Assembly: GCA_002914805.1 (NCBI GenBank)
Contig: JXTB01000320.1
Location: 161,247-225,246, forward strand
Length of the DNA: 64,000 bases
DNA from: Parasponia andersonii
Lineage: Eukaryota > Streptophyta > Magnoliopsida > Rosales > Cannabaceae
Direction of reading: 5' to 3'
Shown here: positions 38,401 to 50,400 of the stretch, in pieces
How the letters are laid out: each line of letters opens with the position of its first letter
How positions within the stretch are numbered: position 1 is the stretch's first letter
Translations under genes and position numbers: made by a program
Notes under the pieces: model-generated
Told to the model about the DNA's origin: nothing
What the model saw: the letters and a program-made list of their open reading frames with translations, nothing else
Database searches by the model: none

Positions 38401-41400
38401 CCATATAATAACAATAAAAAGAACCAAAACAACCATCATACAAGAAAAAGTAACACATGCAATGTTGGTAGTGTTGGGGACAAAGATCAATTTATATCTA
38501 GTCTTCAAGAGATACTTAATTGGATTTCAAATATTTTATTTATTCCTTGTTTTAGTATTGTTTCCTTGTATTATTGTCTCCCTGTTTTATGGCTAATTTT
38601 GTCTTTATGTTCTTTAGTTGGGTTGTCCTATTTGTACTCAGCTACACCCTGTACCATTCAATATAGAAAAATATACTTTGTTGATAACCTTAATATTATC
38701 AAAGCACGTCATTCTTCCTGCATTTTCTTTCAACCTTCGTAGCTGAAGTATTGTGCTCTGTCTCCTTTGTTTTTGAGACTTAAAACAGAGTATTTTTTTC
38801 CGAGTATTTTCTCTCTTTCTTTCTTCTAGAAAGTTGTTGCTGATTTCTTTCTCTGGTATTAGTCTCATTCTTTTCTAGATTTTTTTTTACTTCTAGATAT
38901 GGCTTACCCAAAACAACTTATCCAAACAGTGATCAAACCCATTATTCATTTTGAGAATCCCACCTATCAGATTACAATAGAAAAACTAACTGAAAATTTT
39001 TTTTTGGAATGGTCTTCAATTAGTCTAATTATTTTTCAAAAGTAGGGGAAAAATGGGATATCTTTGGGGCACCATCATGGAACCACAAGAAGCTGATCCA
39101 TCTTATGATTCATGAGAAGTAGAAAATCCCCAAATCATGACTGGGCTGACTAATGCAATGGAGCCAACAATCAGAAAAACTTGCTTATACTACTCTACAG
39201 CCAAGCAAGTTTGGGATAGTATGACTCAATCATATTCAAGGAAGGGTAGCGCACCGAGAATTTTCGAACTCAAATGGAAGATTCACAACACAAAATAAGG
39301 CAACTCCTCCATGGTTGAATACTTGAATATCTTACAATGGCAGGAATTAGATCTCCATCAACACTATCAAATGAAAGATCCTAAAGGCTTAAAACAACTA
39401 GCTGAAATGATAGAACGAGATCGGGTATTTGAATTCTTAAATGGTCTTGAGTGGGCATGTTCTTGGCAAAGAACCTTTTTCCTCCTTAGAAGAGTATGTT
39501 CATATGTTAGTAATGAAGAAGATAGAAATGCAGTCCTCACAAGAACTACCTCAGCTGAACATTTGGTTGATGTCTCAACCTTGAAATCTGAGTTTAAAAA
39601 ATTCAATCCCTACAATGGTGGCAACCAAAACAAAAACAAAAAGGAAGAAACAGATTCTCGATGGTGTGACTATTGAAATAAACCCAAACATCCAACAGAC
39701 GTGTTGGAAGCTGAATGGAAAAATTTTCAAATGGAGACAAAGGCAGCCGTCCGCAAGGAAGAATGGCGTACCAAGCTGTAGCTGAAGAAGGAAGTATTCA
39801 AAATATTGACAAACCTTTCACTTAAGACCAGCTGGATGTTCTCTACCATTTGTTGGGGCAATCACGTCATTTAGGCCTTCAAAACTCTCCAGATAAGGCC
39901 GTGAATACTGCTGGTCACTTTGCTCAGTCAAGATCAACACACACTGCTCTTCTCAGCAGCATGTCTAAGCCTTGGATAATAGACTCAAGTGCAACAGACC
40001 ATAAGATGGGTAACTCCAACAATTTTCTAACCTACTGCCCATGTTCTGGCAAGGATAAGGTTAAGGTTGTTGATGGGTCGCTTGTTCCTATCCATGGAAA
40101 AGGTTCTATTTTCATAATCAATGACATGTCTCTCTCTCTTCTACTCCACGTCCCTAAAATATCTTGCAATTTGTTGTCAATTAGCAAAGTTACCAAAATA
40201 CTAAATTGTTCTGTAACATTCTTTCCTACTCATTGTGTGTTTCAAGATATGACCTTGGGGAAAAAGATTGGCAATGGTAAAAAGAGAGAAGAGTTGTACT
40301 TCCTTGAACCTGGAAAGGAGACAACTCAAGCTTACACAACATGTAAGGATAGAGAAAAAATGATATGGCTCTTACATTTTCGATCTAGTCACCCAAACTT
40401 TAAATTCTTTAAGATCTTATATCCTAATTTGGTTTATGGTTTAGATGTTTCTATCTTTCAATGTGAATTTTGTAAGCTATCTAAGAGTCATCATATTCCA
40501 CTTCCAATAAGCAATACAATTTCATCTTTTCCTTTCACCATTGTCCATAGTGATGTTTGGGGTCCTTCTAGGATTCAATCTGTGTTTGGCTTTAGATGGT
40601 TTATCAGCATTATTGATGATTGTACTCATACAACTTGGATCTATTTATTTCGAAAAAAAAAATCAGAAATAGCCAATATTTTTCAGACCTTTCACATGAT
40701 GATTAAAAATCAATTTCAGTCAAACATTCAAGTACTTAGATTTGACAACCCAGGGTGGGGGGAGGGGGGGAGGGGGATATTTTAATGAATATCTTAGAAC
40801 ATACTTAGACAAAAATGGGATTTTACACCAGTCTTCTTGTGTTGATACTCCACAACAAAATAGGGTAGAAGAAAGAAAGAACAGACACATACTTGAGGTG
40901 GCTAGGAGTTTATTGTTTACTAGGAATGTGCCTAAATGTTTTTGGAGTGATATTGTTCTTGCAGCTGCATATCTTATCAATAGAATGCCCTCAAAAACAC
41001 TTAACATGAAAACACCACTTACATGTTTCCAATCTCACACCTCGAATACCAGTTTGTTCAACTCCCTTCCTTTGAAAATATTTGGGTGTGTTGCTTATGT
41101 TCATCTCTCACCTAGGGAAAGATCCAAACTTAATCCTAGGGTTCTAAAATGCATTTTTCTAGGCTACTCACTAAATACAAAGGGCTTCAAGTGTTTTCAT
41201 CCACCTACCCAGAAGTATTATGTTACCATGGATGTAAAGTTCTTTGAAAACCTTGCCTACTATCCTATAGCCAATCTTCATGGGGAGATTAGGGGCAAAG
41301 TAGACCTACTTCATGTTGATCATGTTATTTTCCAGCAACTAGACACAAAAACAAATCCATAGACTCCTCAAGCAGAGCCACAAATTCATTAAGAAGAAAT

Positions 41401-44400
41401 GAACATAGAAATTGTCCAACAAAAGGGTCCTCTGGTTTACTCAAGAAGATCAATAAGAGGTACGCAACCTGACTCTCTCCCATGCCAGATCTTCAACTCA
41501 GGAGTTGGAAACTGAGCAACCTGGGGTTCCCAAGTCAAGTATAACACAAAATCCCTCTACTTCTTGGCCATTATTTAATATTGATTTGGATATTCCTATT
41601 GCTATCAGAAAGGGAGTTAGATCTTGTACTACTAAACATCCCATCTCCAATTTCATATCCTATCATCAACTTAACCCCTCATTTCAGGCTTTTACTTCTC
41701 AACTCATGATGGAGCAGATCCCCACTAATGTTGTAGAAGCATCGAATGACGAGAAGTGGAGAGGAGCAATTCTTGAAGAGATTAATGCTCTTCAAAAAAA
41801 ATGAATCTTGGGATGTAGTAGATGTGCCAAAAGGAAAGAGGACTGTAGGATAAAAAAGGATCTTCACCATGAAATACAAAGCTAATGGGTCAATTGAGAG
41901 GATTGAAGCGAGACTGATAGTCAAAGGATTTATCCAAACCCACGGAATAGATTACCAAGAGACCTTTGCTCCGGTTGCTAAGATGAACTCAGTGAGAATT
42001 TTGCTCTCTTGTTGTTAATTTCAATTGGCCTCTACGTCAATTTGATGTGAAGAATGCATTTCTTAATGGCACTCTTGAAGAGGAAGTCTACATGAATCTA
42101 CCCCCAGGATTTGAAGATTCAAGGAAGGGGAATGTTAGTAGATTGAAGAAATCCTTGTGGCCTAAAATAGTCACCAAAAGCTTGGTGTGAAAGATTTTCT
42201 CAATTTTTGAAGAAACATGGCTTTACACAGAGTCAAGGAGATCATACACTATTTTTCAAGCACTCTACACAAAAGAAGATCACCATAATTATTGTCTATG
42301 TTGACAATATTATTGTGACTGAGGACGATGTTGACAAAATAAAGGAAATGAAGACTCACCTGGAAAAAAAGTTTAAAATAAAAGTCTTAGGTACTTTCTG
42401 GGAATGGAAGTAACAAGAACCTCTAACCACCTCTTTGTCTCCCAAAGAAATATGTTCTTGACTTGCTTAAAGAAGCAGGAACTTTAAGAAGCAAACCAAC
42501 AGCTACCCCAATAGATTCGAATCATAGATTGGGACTTAATAATGAAGGAAATCATGTTGACAAAGGAGGGTACCAAAGACTTGTTGGGAAGCTAATCTAC
42601 CTCTCCCATACACGACCAGACATAGCATATTCAGTGGGAGTAGTCAGCCAGTTTATACAGTCACCAATGAAATGTCATATGGAAGTTATCCAAAGAAGTT
42701 TGAGATATTTAAAAGCTACACCAGGAAAGGAGCTTTTGTTCAAGAAAAATGATCACTTCTTGGTGGAAGTTTACACTAATGCAGACTGGGTTGGTTTAGT
42801 TACAGACAGAAAATCTACATCAGGCTATTGTAACTTCGTAGGAGGGAACCTAGTCACCAATCTAGTGCAAAAGCCGAGTACAGGGCTATGGCTCTAGGGA
42901 TATGTGAGGTTCTATGGATTCAAATGCTTCTAAAGGAACTTAAACTAGAACCAACCTTACCAATGAAGGTATTTTGAGACAATCAGGCTGCAAGTAGTAT
43001 TGCCCATAATCCTGTTCAACATGACCATACCCAACATGTTGAAGTAGACCGACACTTCATCAAAGAAAAAATTGAAAATGGTCAAATCACAACCCCTTTC
43101 GTGACAAGTCATCAATAGATAGCTGATGTTCACACCAAAAAGAGTTCCAGTTGCTACATTTGAAGATTTGGTATGCAAGTTGGGAATGTGCGACATCTAC
43201 TCACTAGCTTGAGGGGCAGTGTTGGGGACAAAGACCAGATTATATTTGGTCTTCAAGTGATACTTTATTGGGTTTCAAATATTTTATTTATTCCTTGTTT
43301 TAGTATTATTTCTTTGTCTTTTTGTCTCCCTGTTTTATGGCTGATTTTGTCTTTTATGTTTTCTAGTTGAGTTGTCCTATTTATACTCAGCTATACCTTG
43401 TACCATTCAATATAGAAAAATATACTTTGTTGATAACCTTAGTATGCAAAACATAAATCCATATTCACATTCAATAATGACAATTTCACTTTTTGAAAAT
43501 TTTAACTTTTTCTTTTTTTTCCCCCTTTTAAGTTGTGAACCTGGATTTTGCAATTAGAATGACAAACACCTCAATTAGCACTACTAAAACAATGGACAAA
43601 CATGTGGTGTCTAAACATTAATTTGCAATCATTTGAATTATAAAATGAGATAAGACATCTTCAGCCATGCAATGAAAATGAGAAATAAATCCAAATTTTT
43701 TTCAATAATAAACATCTTGCAGTGCAGAAACTTTATTGAAATAGCAAACATATCTTAGAACAGAACTTTGCTAACTGCCAAACTGGCAGCATCACAGCGA
43801 ACCACAAAAGACAAGTTTCTAAAAATATTGTACATATAGGAAAGACGATTAGCGAGCCAAACCTTTTGTGGATCATGTAATGCAATCCATATGCTTGTAG
43901 CAACCTCTACATCCTGAGAAACAGTTCGGCTAGCAATGGCAGGAATGCATTTAATGGCATTCAGGCAGGCCATTCTCACATGAACATCTTTTGCATAAAC
44001 TCCATAGAGAGCCTGCAAAATTGCATATAATGATGTGTACATTAAATACTACTTTAGATGCTAGTAGCCTTTTGATCAAAAATAAAAGTTTGTTTCTTAT
44101 TCTTATTTACAAATAAATAATAAAAAAACTATAGATGCAAAGTTTAGTGAACATACAGGCGCCACTTCATCTGGTTGCAGACCTAGACACAACTCATTCA
44201 ATGCAGACCCAATAGAAGCTTGATAAGCTGGAACCACACTAAGAACATGATAAAGGACCTGAAAAGCAAGAAATAAGTAAGAGCAAGAAACAATTGTAGG
44301 AGGATAAGCACCGTCAAGGTAAAATGGAAATGAAAACAGATTGGTGTCTGTGGCACAAAAAAGTTCAGATCATTAACTGATAGCATTCGAAGCCTAGGAA

Positions 44401-47400
44401 GCGGTAGTAAGGGATCCATATGCATGTAAAGAATACGAAGCACATCATCATGAAGGCCTGTTTTCTTAGAGGATAACAGAATTCTCTCCATTATCTGACG
44501 AACAAAAGTATAAAAGAAATATTAGAAAAGAAAAGCGCCACTGAACTGAATTTAGTCATACAGGAGCCAGAAAACTTACCGGGAAGACAAAAGTAAAAGA
44601 ATCAACAGGAAGAGGTCCAGATTTACAAGATATAGAAAGGCCAGCAACAATTCGCTCAAAAAGACCTAAAGAAGGTCTTTCATTTTGTTCTCCTTCAACA
44701 ACCAAAGGAATCAGATCCAACTGAACCTGAACTTCATCAGTTGTAATCAAGCGTAAAGCAGTGGCAATGTCAAGGCCCCAATTACAAAGAGGTGCAGCAG
44801 TACATCTTGAGAGTTTCATCATTGTTTCATAGGCCACATCACCAACTATCGGCGATCTTAACAGGGGATCAACAAACTTGAACTGATACAAGATAGCAGA
44901 CGAGAATCTTAGTTAAAATTCTAAGATAGAGAATCTTCAGACAAGTTAAAGATACTAAAAGTAACTTGAGTAAACAAAGCAGCAAAAAACAAACCAGAGA
45001 AGCTAGTTGACTATGCGCAAAGATTGGATTTGCGACCACCACCTCTCCGAGCACCCTAAGAATCAGAGACAGATTTTTTTGTATTTCTCGCACCCTCTCA
45101 CGTATAGATGCCTCCTCCCTAAGTAGTAACTCACGTGCCTCCTCTTTTGCAGTCTTGCCTTTGTCTAAGGGTCAAAAGAATTACATTTTAGAAAGATGGC
45201 ATGGAGATAACAAATTCATAAAGACACTAAAAATGCAAAAATACATGCCAGGTTTCTTTGTCAACTTCACAGGTTCCCTCTTCCCAGCAGCTTGCTCTCT
45301 TTTCACAGAATGATTAGGAATAGCATGGCCCTTAGAAATGGAAATAGATACAAATGTGTCGAAAATTAATAATGAAACAATAATAGCAATAAAATCAAAC
45401 TAAATAAGCAGCACCCAAAAAAAAAAGGAATATGTGAAGGTTATGACAATAAATCCCCAAAAAAGAAAAGGAAAAAGTGCCAAGCATTACTACATCATCT
45501 TCATCGTCATACATCCGATAACGCCCCTTAGCTTGCTTCATGTTCTTAATAGCGACAGACTCTGCAACGTAAACACCTTGCTCACTCGAAAGCATCCCTT
45601 CAGGAGTGTGAAAAATCTGGAACAGAGTGCGAAGATAGTTAGGGAACTATTAAGGCAATATGCAGATAGTAGTAAAAACTTAAAATGAAGAGACAAACCC
45701 AAAATATTGCATGAACATCATTATAGTCGGACAATAAGCCGTTTAATTTCTATATTCCATCGATTAGCCAAGATATTTTGAAAGAATAAATTGTATAATA
45801 TAATACATATATATATGTGCAACCCACACTATTTATCAATTGTTTATGCCTTAGCCCACATAAGTCAAGCCTCCCTGAAATATTTGGGGGGTTCGTCCAA
45901 CACACACTCAAGCCCGCATGTCAAATGGGCCTTGCCATGCTTGGGTTGAGCCTACATATACCATGCTTTTGGAGCAATATATGGGCTGGCCCTCTGGCCC
46001 GATTAACTTCCTTTTTATGAGAAATTAGAGCAGTTGTTTGTTGATTCCAAAAGATTCCGAAAAAAAAAAGTTTTGAATCAAAACATTCAAGAGGATAGAC
46101 CAGAAAATTTACCCGAATGTCATCTTCAGAAAGAATATCATGTGAACATCTGTCTGGAAGACTTTTCAAATGCTGCCAGAGTTATAAGCTTCCAATTAGC
46201 AGCAATTAAAACCGAATAAGTGGACCTACTAACCCAAAAATCATTCAAATATGAGATAAGCAATCAATTAAGCACTTAACCTTCTCAAACTCTATGTAGG
46301 TTTCCCTCGGCGATATGGACATCAAAGTTGATAGAGAGAAAATTGATGCTTGTTGTTCAAGTGGATTGGCACTCATCAACCCCACTGGTCCAAGTAGGCC
46401 CTGAAATCAACATTATAGAATACGAACAGAAGCCCAGCTTAACCTTCAATTCACACATTATTATTGTTTTACAATAAAATGCCAGAAGAATGCACATTCT
46501 AGTCCATTTACCATTACTAATGATAAGTATTTGATAGGAAAAAAAAAAAAAAAAAAAGGTATATACATTGGAGTTCAGCACATAAGCATAATAAGACTGA
46601 TCTATAAACGCACAAAATTCTCAAAAGAAAAGAATCAAATACTGATTGACATTACCGTGCACAATTTCTCAACATCGGCTGATATGATGCCAATGATATC
46701 AAAACCACATGTTTGACAGCATTTATGCAGTCTCTGAAACAAAAATAAGACGACCAATTACATCAGCCACAAGAAGGTAAATGTCTGACTAACATAATAA
46801 TAGCTGCAAATTTATATATATGACACGACATATACATAAAAGAGATAAATGCCTTAATATCATGCAATTACTGCAAAACATTGACAAATGCATAGTTATG
46901 TTAGTACACAAAATTATAAAACTTTTATGAGGCTTGTCTCAAACGTCTTAATTGAAAAGAGCAATATCCAACACCCTGATGATTAACCATAACAAATGGA
47001 GCAACCTTTTTAAGGGCACCTAACTACAGCTTTAATCCTAGTAAAACATATTATGCTGTTTAACGTAATATCAAATTTCCAGCTTTCACATTAATGATAA
47101 GTATTGAAAGAAGAAAGGTAAAAGATGAATCCAAATTAAAGCACGATTATTTCCAGGTCCGAAATGCAAAAATATTTACCCTCCAAACTGCATCCCTTTT
47201 TGCAGTGCCAACTATGTATGGGTGATGTGCACAGATCATAACTTGCATGGATGCACTTGGATCAACAGCAAGAGCAGCTGATGATATTACAATTAAGGCC
47301 TTTACTGAAACCTCAATAGATGGAAGAAAGGGCACTTGTGCATCCAATGAATTATCTGTGTCACTACAGAAATACTAATTTAGATCTCCCAAAGAAAGGA

Positions 47401-50400
47401 ACATAATAGAAAGATGGATCAACGTGTATCAGAAAACTATAAGACCTATATTTTTAGAATAACTTAAAGACATTGAGCAAGGGGGCGTACATGGTTTCTC
47501 TCCTCATAATACTTAACAAAAATTTTAAGTAATAGACAACGTCAAAATTATACAAAATAAAAACAAATCAATAAAGTAAAAAAATCTTATCGAAGCCTCT
47601 TGATTCATTCTAGGAAACCCTGCCTCCCAATCCAACTACCAACTTTTGCTTAGCAGAATAAATAACTGAACCATTTACCTGAGAAAGTTCTTATAAACTA
47701 ACTTTAATACATGGGCCCGTATATCCCTTGGCAAAAAGAGAACATATAAAATAACCAATTCTCTCTAACCCCAATACCCAATTTAGATTTCTTTCTTTGG
47801 GGAAAAAAAAAAGAAGAAGAAAAAGTCCACACCACACCCCTCTACCAACAACTCCAACGAAAGAAAGAAAAAGCATAAATGAGATTAGAGCATGATGTAT
47901 CAAAACCAAGATGTACCTTGTTTTTGAAATCAACAGTTTCTCTGCAGCAAGAGACAAAAAGTTGGTAAATTCAAATAACAGAGTTTCAGTTAACTGTGGA
48001 GCAGCAACAATTATCTTTTTGGTAGCATCATAAGCCCTTCCTCGAATTTCCCAACATGGGTAGCATACCAAAAAGATTATGAACTGCACCATACAAATAA
48101 TCACTTAGTATCAAATTAAATTTCTTGATCAATGGAAAAAGGTACCAAGTCTTTCTGAAAACAACTTCACCTGTAAAAGTAATCTCGTGGAAAAAGCATT
48201 TAATATCCTGCACGATTAAGAAGAAACAACTTGAGCTTATCGTTATAAACTAATAAAACAAAAAAGGGCATATTTAGAAAGATGAATAAAAGTACCTGTG
48301 CAAATGTTCCACCACGAGCACCTCAAGGAGATCAATACATGTCATGCAATCTTCAGTTGATAATTTTGAGGCCTGCAACAGTAGTACTCAGCTTCTATAT
48401 CAAAGGGGAGAGAGAGAGAGAGAGAGAGAGAGAGTTGAAAATGACAAAGAATCTTTAAATAGCTACCATAGTTATTGGTACAAGAGAAGGCTCATTTTGA
48501 GATACCAAAGACCATATCTTTTCCTTCACAACAGTTTCCTCTGCACAGAAAAAAAAAAAAAAAAAAGCAAACAAACCAAGTGGAAGATTAATCAACTAAA
48601 ATGCATAAAAGAGGGAGGGGGCGAGATAAGCAACAAAAATACAGGTACTTCTCATTGATGTTTAAAATTAAAATTTAACATTTTAAATATTTTGGGGAAA
48701 AAAAATTGACGGTGAGAACCTGCTTTCATGTCAACAGCAGCAATTTTCCCAACTAAAAGCAAGGCATATATGCCATCCAAACGTTGAACTGCCTTTGTGA
48801 AACCAGTTTTCACAAGTTGGATAAGAGAGGCCAGCAATGATGAGATCTGAAATACAAAATGAAAGAACTGGTGAATTGAAAAAGCCCATCCAAGAACAAG
48901 CCAACAGAAGCACAGCCAAACAAAACTCCTGCTGCCAACAAACCCGTAAAACAGAATCAGCATTTTTGCATATTGCTCGTAGACAACGAAGGTGCCCCCT
49001 TCTTAAAACTTCCTTCTCCTTAAGACCAGAAGCAATGAATGAAACAACATCCGGTTGAACAACATCAGTGTAGCGTGCTGCCCAAGATCCCAAAGCAGAC
49101 AAAGTTGCAAGCTTAACCTCCTCATTGCCTTGAACAAAACACCCCAAGAAAAAAATTAGAACGATACAAACACAAGATAGTCAAACGAAGATAGAAACCT
49201 AGAAAAAATAAAATAAAGAGACTCAAATGTTCACCCAAAAGAAGTTCACAGTCAATAGAAAAGAAAAGGAATAAAAACCAAAAAGTAACAAGTTACCATC
49301 ATCCTTGTAGAAGGACAGAAGGAAGCTGCATATGGTCCGTGAGAGGGTATTGAGGTGTTTCCCATCAGGAGCATTAGACAACTCTTGCAGCGCATTGATC
49401 ATACCGATTCTCTGGTAAGGAAATGCAAGTCTTCCTTCAGAGCCTGATAAAATTGATAGCTAGAGTTAAAATAGCTCAGGCTGAAAATATATTGAAAAGC
49501 TCCAATCTACGAAAATCAAGGACTCAGACATTCCAAACTCTAGCACAAAACCATTTAGACAATCTATGAAAATCAAGGAGTTCAGACATTCCAAACTCTA
49601 GCACAAAACCATATACACCTTATCTTTAAAAAATAAATAAATAAAATAAAATAAAAAATAAAAAAGGAAGAAGAAGAAGAAGAAGAAGAACCGATAGGGT
49701 AAACTCAGACCTCCAAGTATGGATTTTACAGCATTAAACATTGCTTCCAACGCATCTGGATTACTTGAATTTTTGCTCAAACACCCAACTATTGCTAATG
49801 CCTCAATCCTTCTGCCCTCATCTGCATGTCGAGCCTGTGGCAATGCCACTGAAAGAATTTCTAGAGCATACTTGCTCAAGTCCAGGTTGACTGACTTCAA
49901 AAGAATTCCAACCGACTCCAGTACAATCTCAGGGTTCCGCTTCAGCATTTTAAGAGAAGCCGGAACCACAATACTTTGAAAATCTTCGCGCAACATATGT
50001 GTAAAAAGAGGTTGAAATGCCTCACTAAGACCCCTTGAAGGCTTCTCTCTAGCACTTAGGACTGCTTTAACGTATATATCAAGAAACGTTGGCTGAGAAG
50101 AGAAAACAAAAGTTTACATCTTAACTTTGACCCAATAAAGCTTGATATAAGCAAGTTCTATATGAGTAATTTAGTCTTCCCATCTGGCTACATTGGTCGA
50201 TAAAACCGAGCGGACTGTTTCGGAATTTTTCTTAAAACATACAACAAAAATAGCTCCTCATATAATGCAGTGAAAATAATAACAATAATAATAATCACTT
50301 ACCTTGAACTGTTCAAACCAAGAAGGTGATTTACTTGAGGTACTCGAGAATTCCAGTAACAACCCTACAAACTCGGGACTATCTTTGTATGAGATCCGAC

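Larger units (their letters stand above)
38472..43444 (+). mobile_element. Ty1/copia LTR retrotransposon inside GCN1 intron 22, degenerate
   Basis: Two direct LTRs (38472-38695 and 43220-43444) frame a plus-strand internal region in copia order: gag, protease, integrase, reverse transcriptase, RNase H. Just after the 5' LTR is TTATCAAAGCACG, a decayed copy of the initiator-Met tRNA primer-binding site (TGGTATCAGAGC type). Just before the 3' LTR is the polypurine tract GCTTGAGGGGCAG. It is antisense to GCN1. Removing its 4,973 bp would leave an intron of about 1 kb. I see no clean 5-bp target duplication; ATGCAA occurs on both sides (38457-38462 and 43444-43449), but nine extra bases then separate it from the 5' LTR. 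Confidence 0.92.

Noticed and set aside
38452..43450. ATGCAA on both sides of the copia element as its target duplication
   Set aside because: Copia TSDs are normally 5 bp and directly next to TG...CA; here nine extra bases lie before the 5' LTR, so I did not call it.
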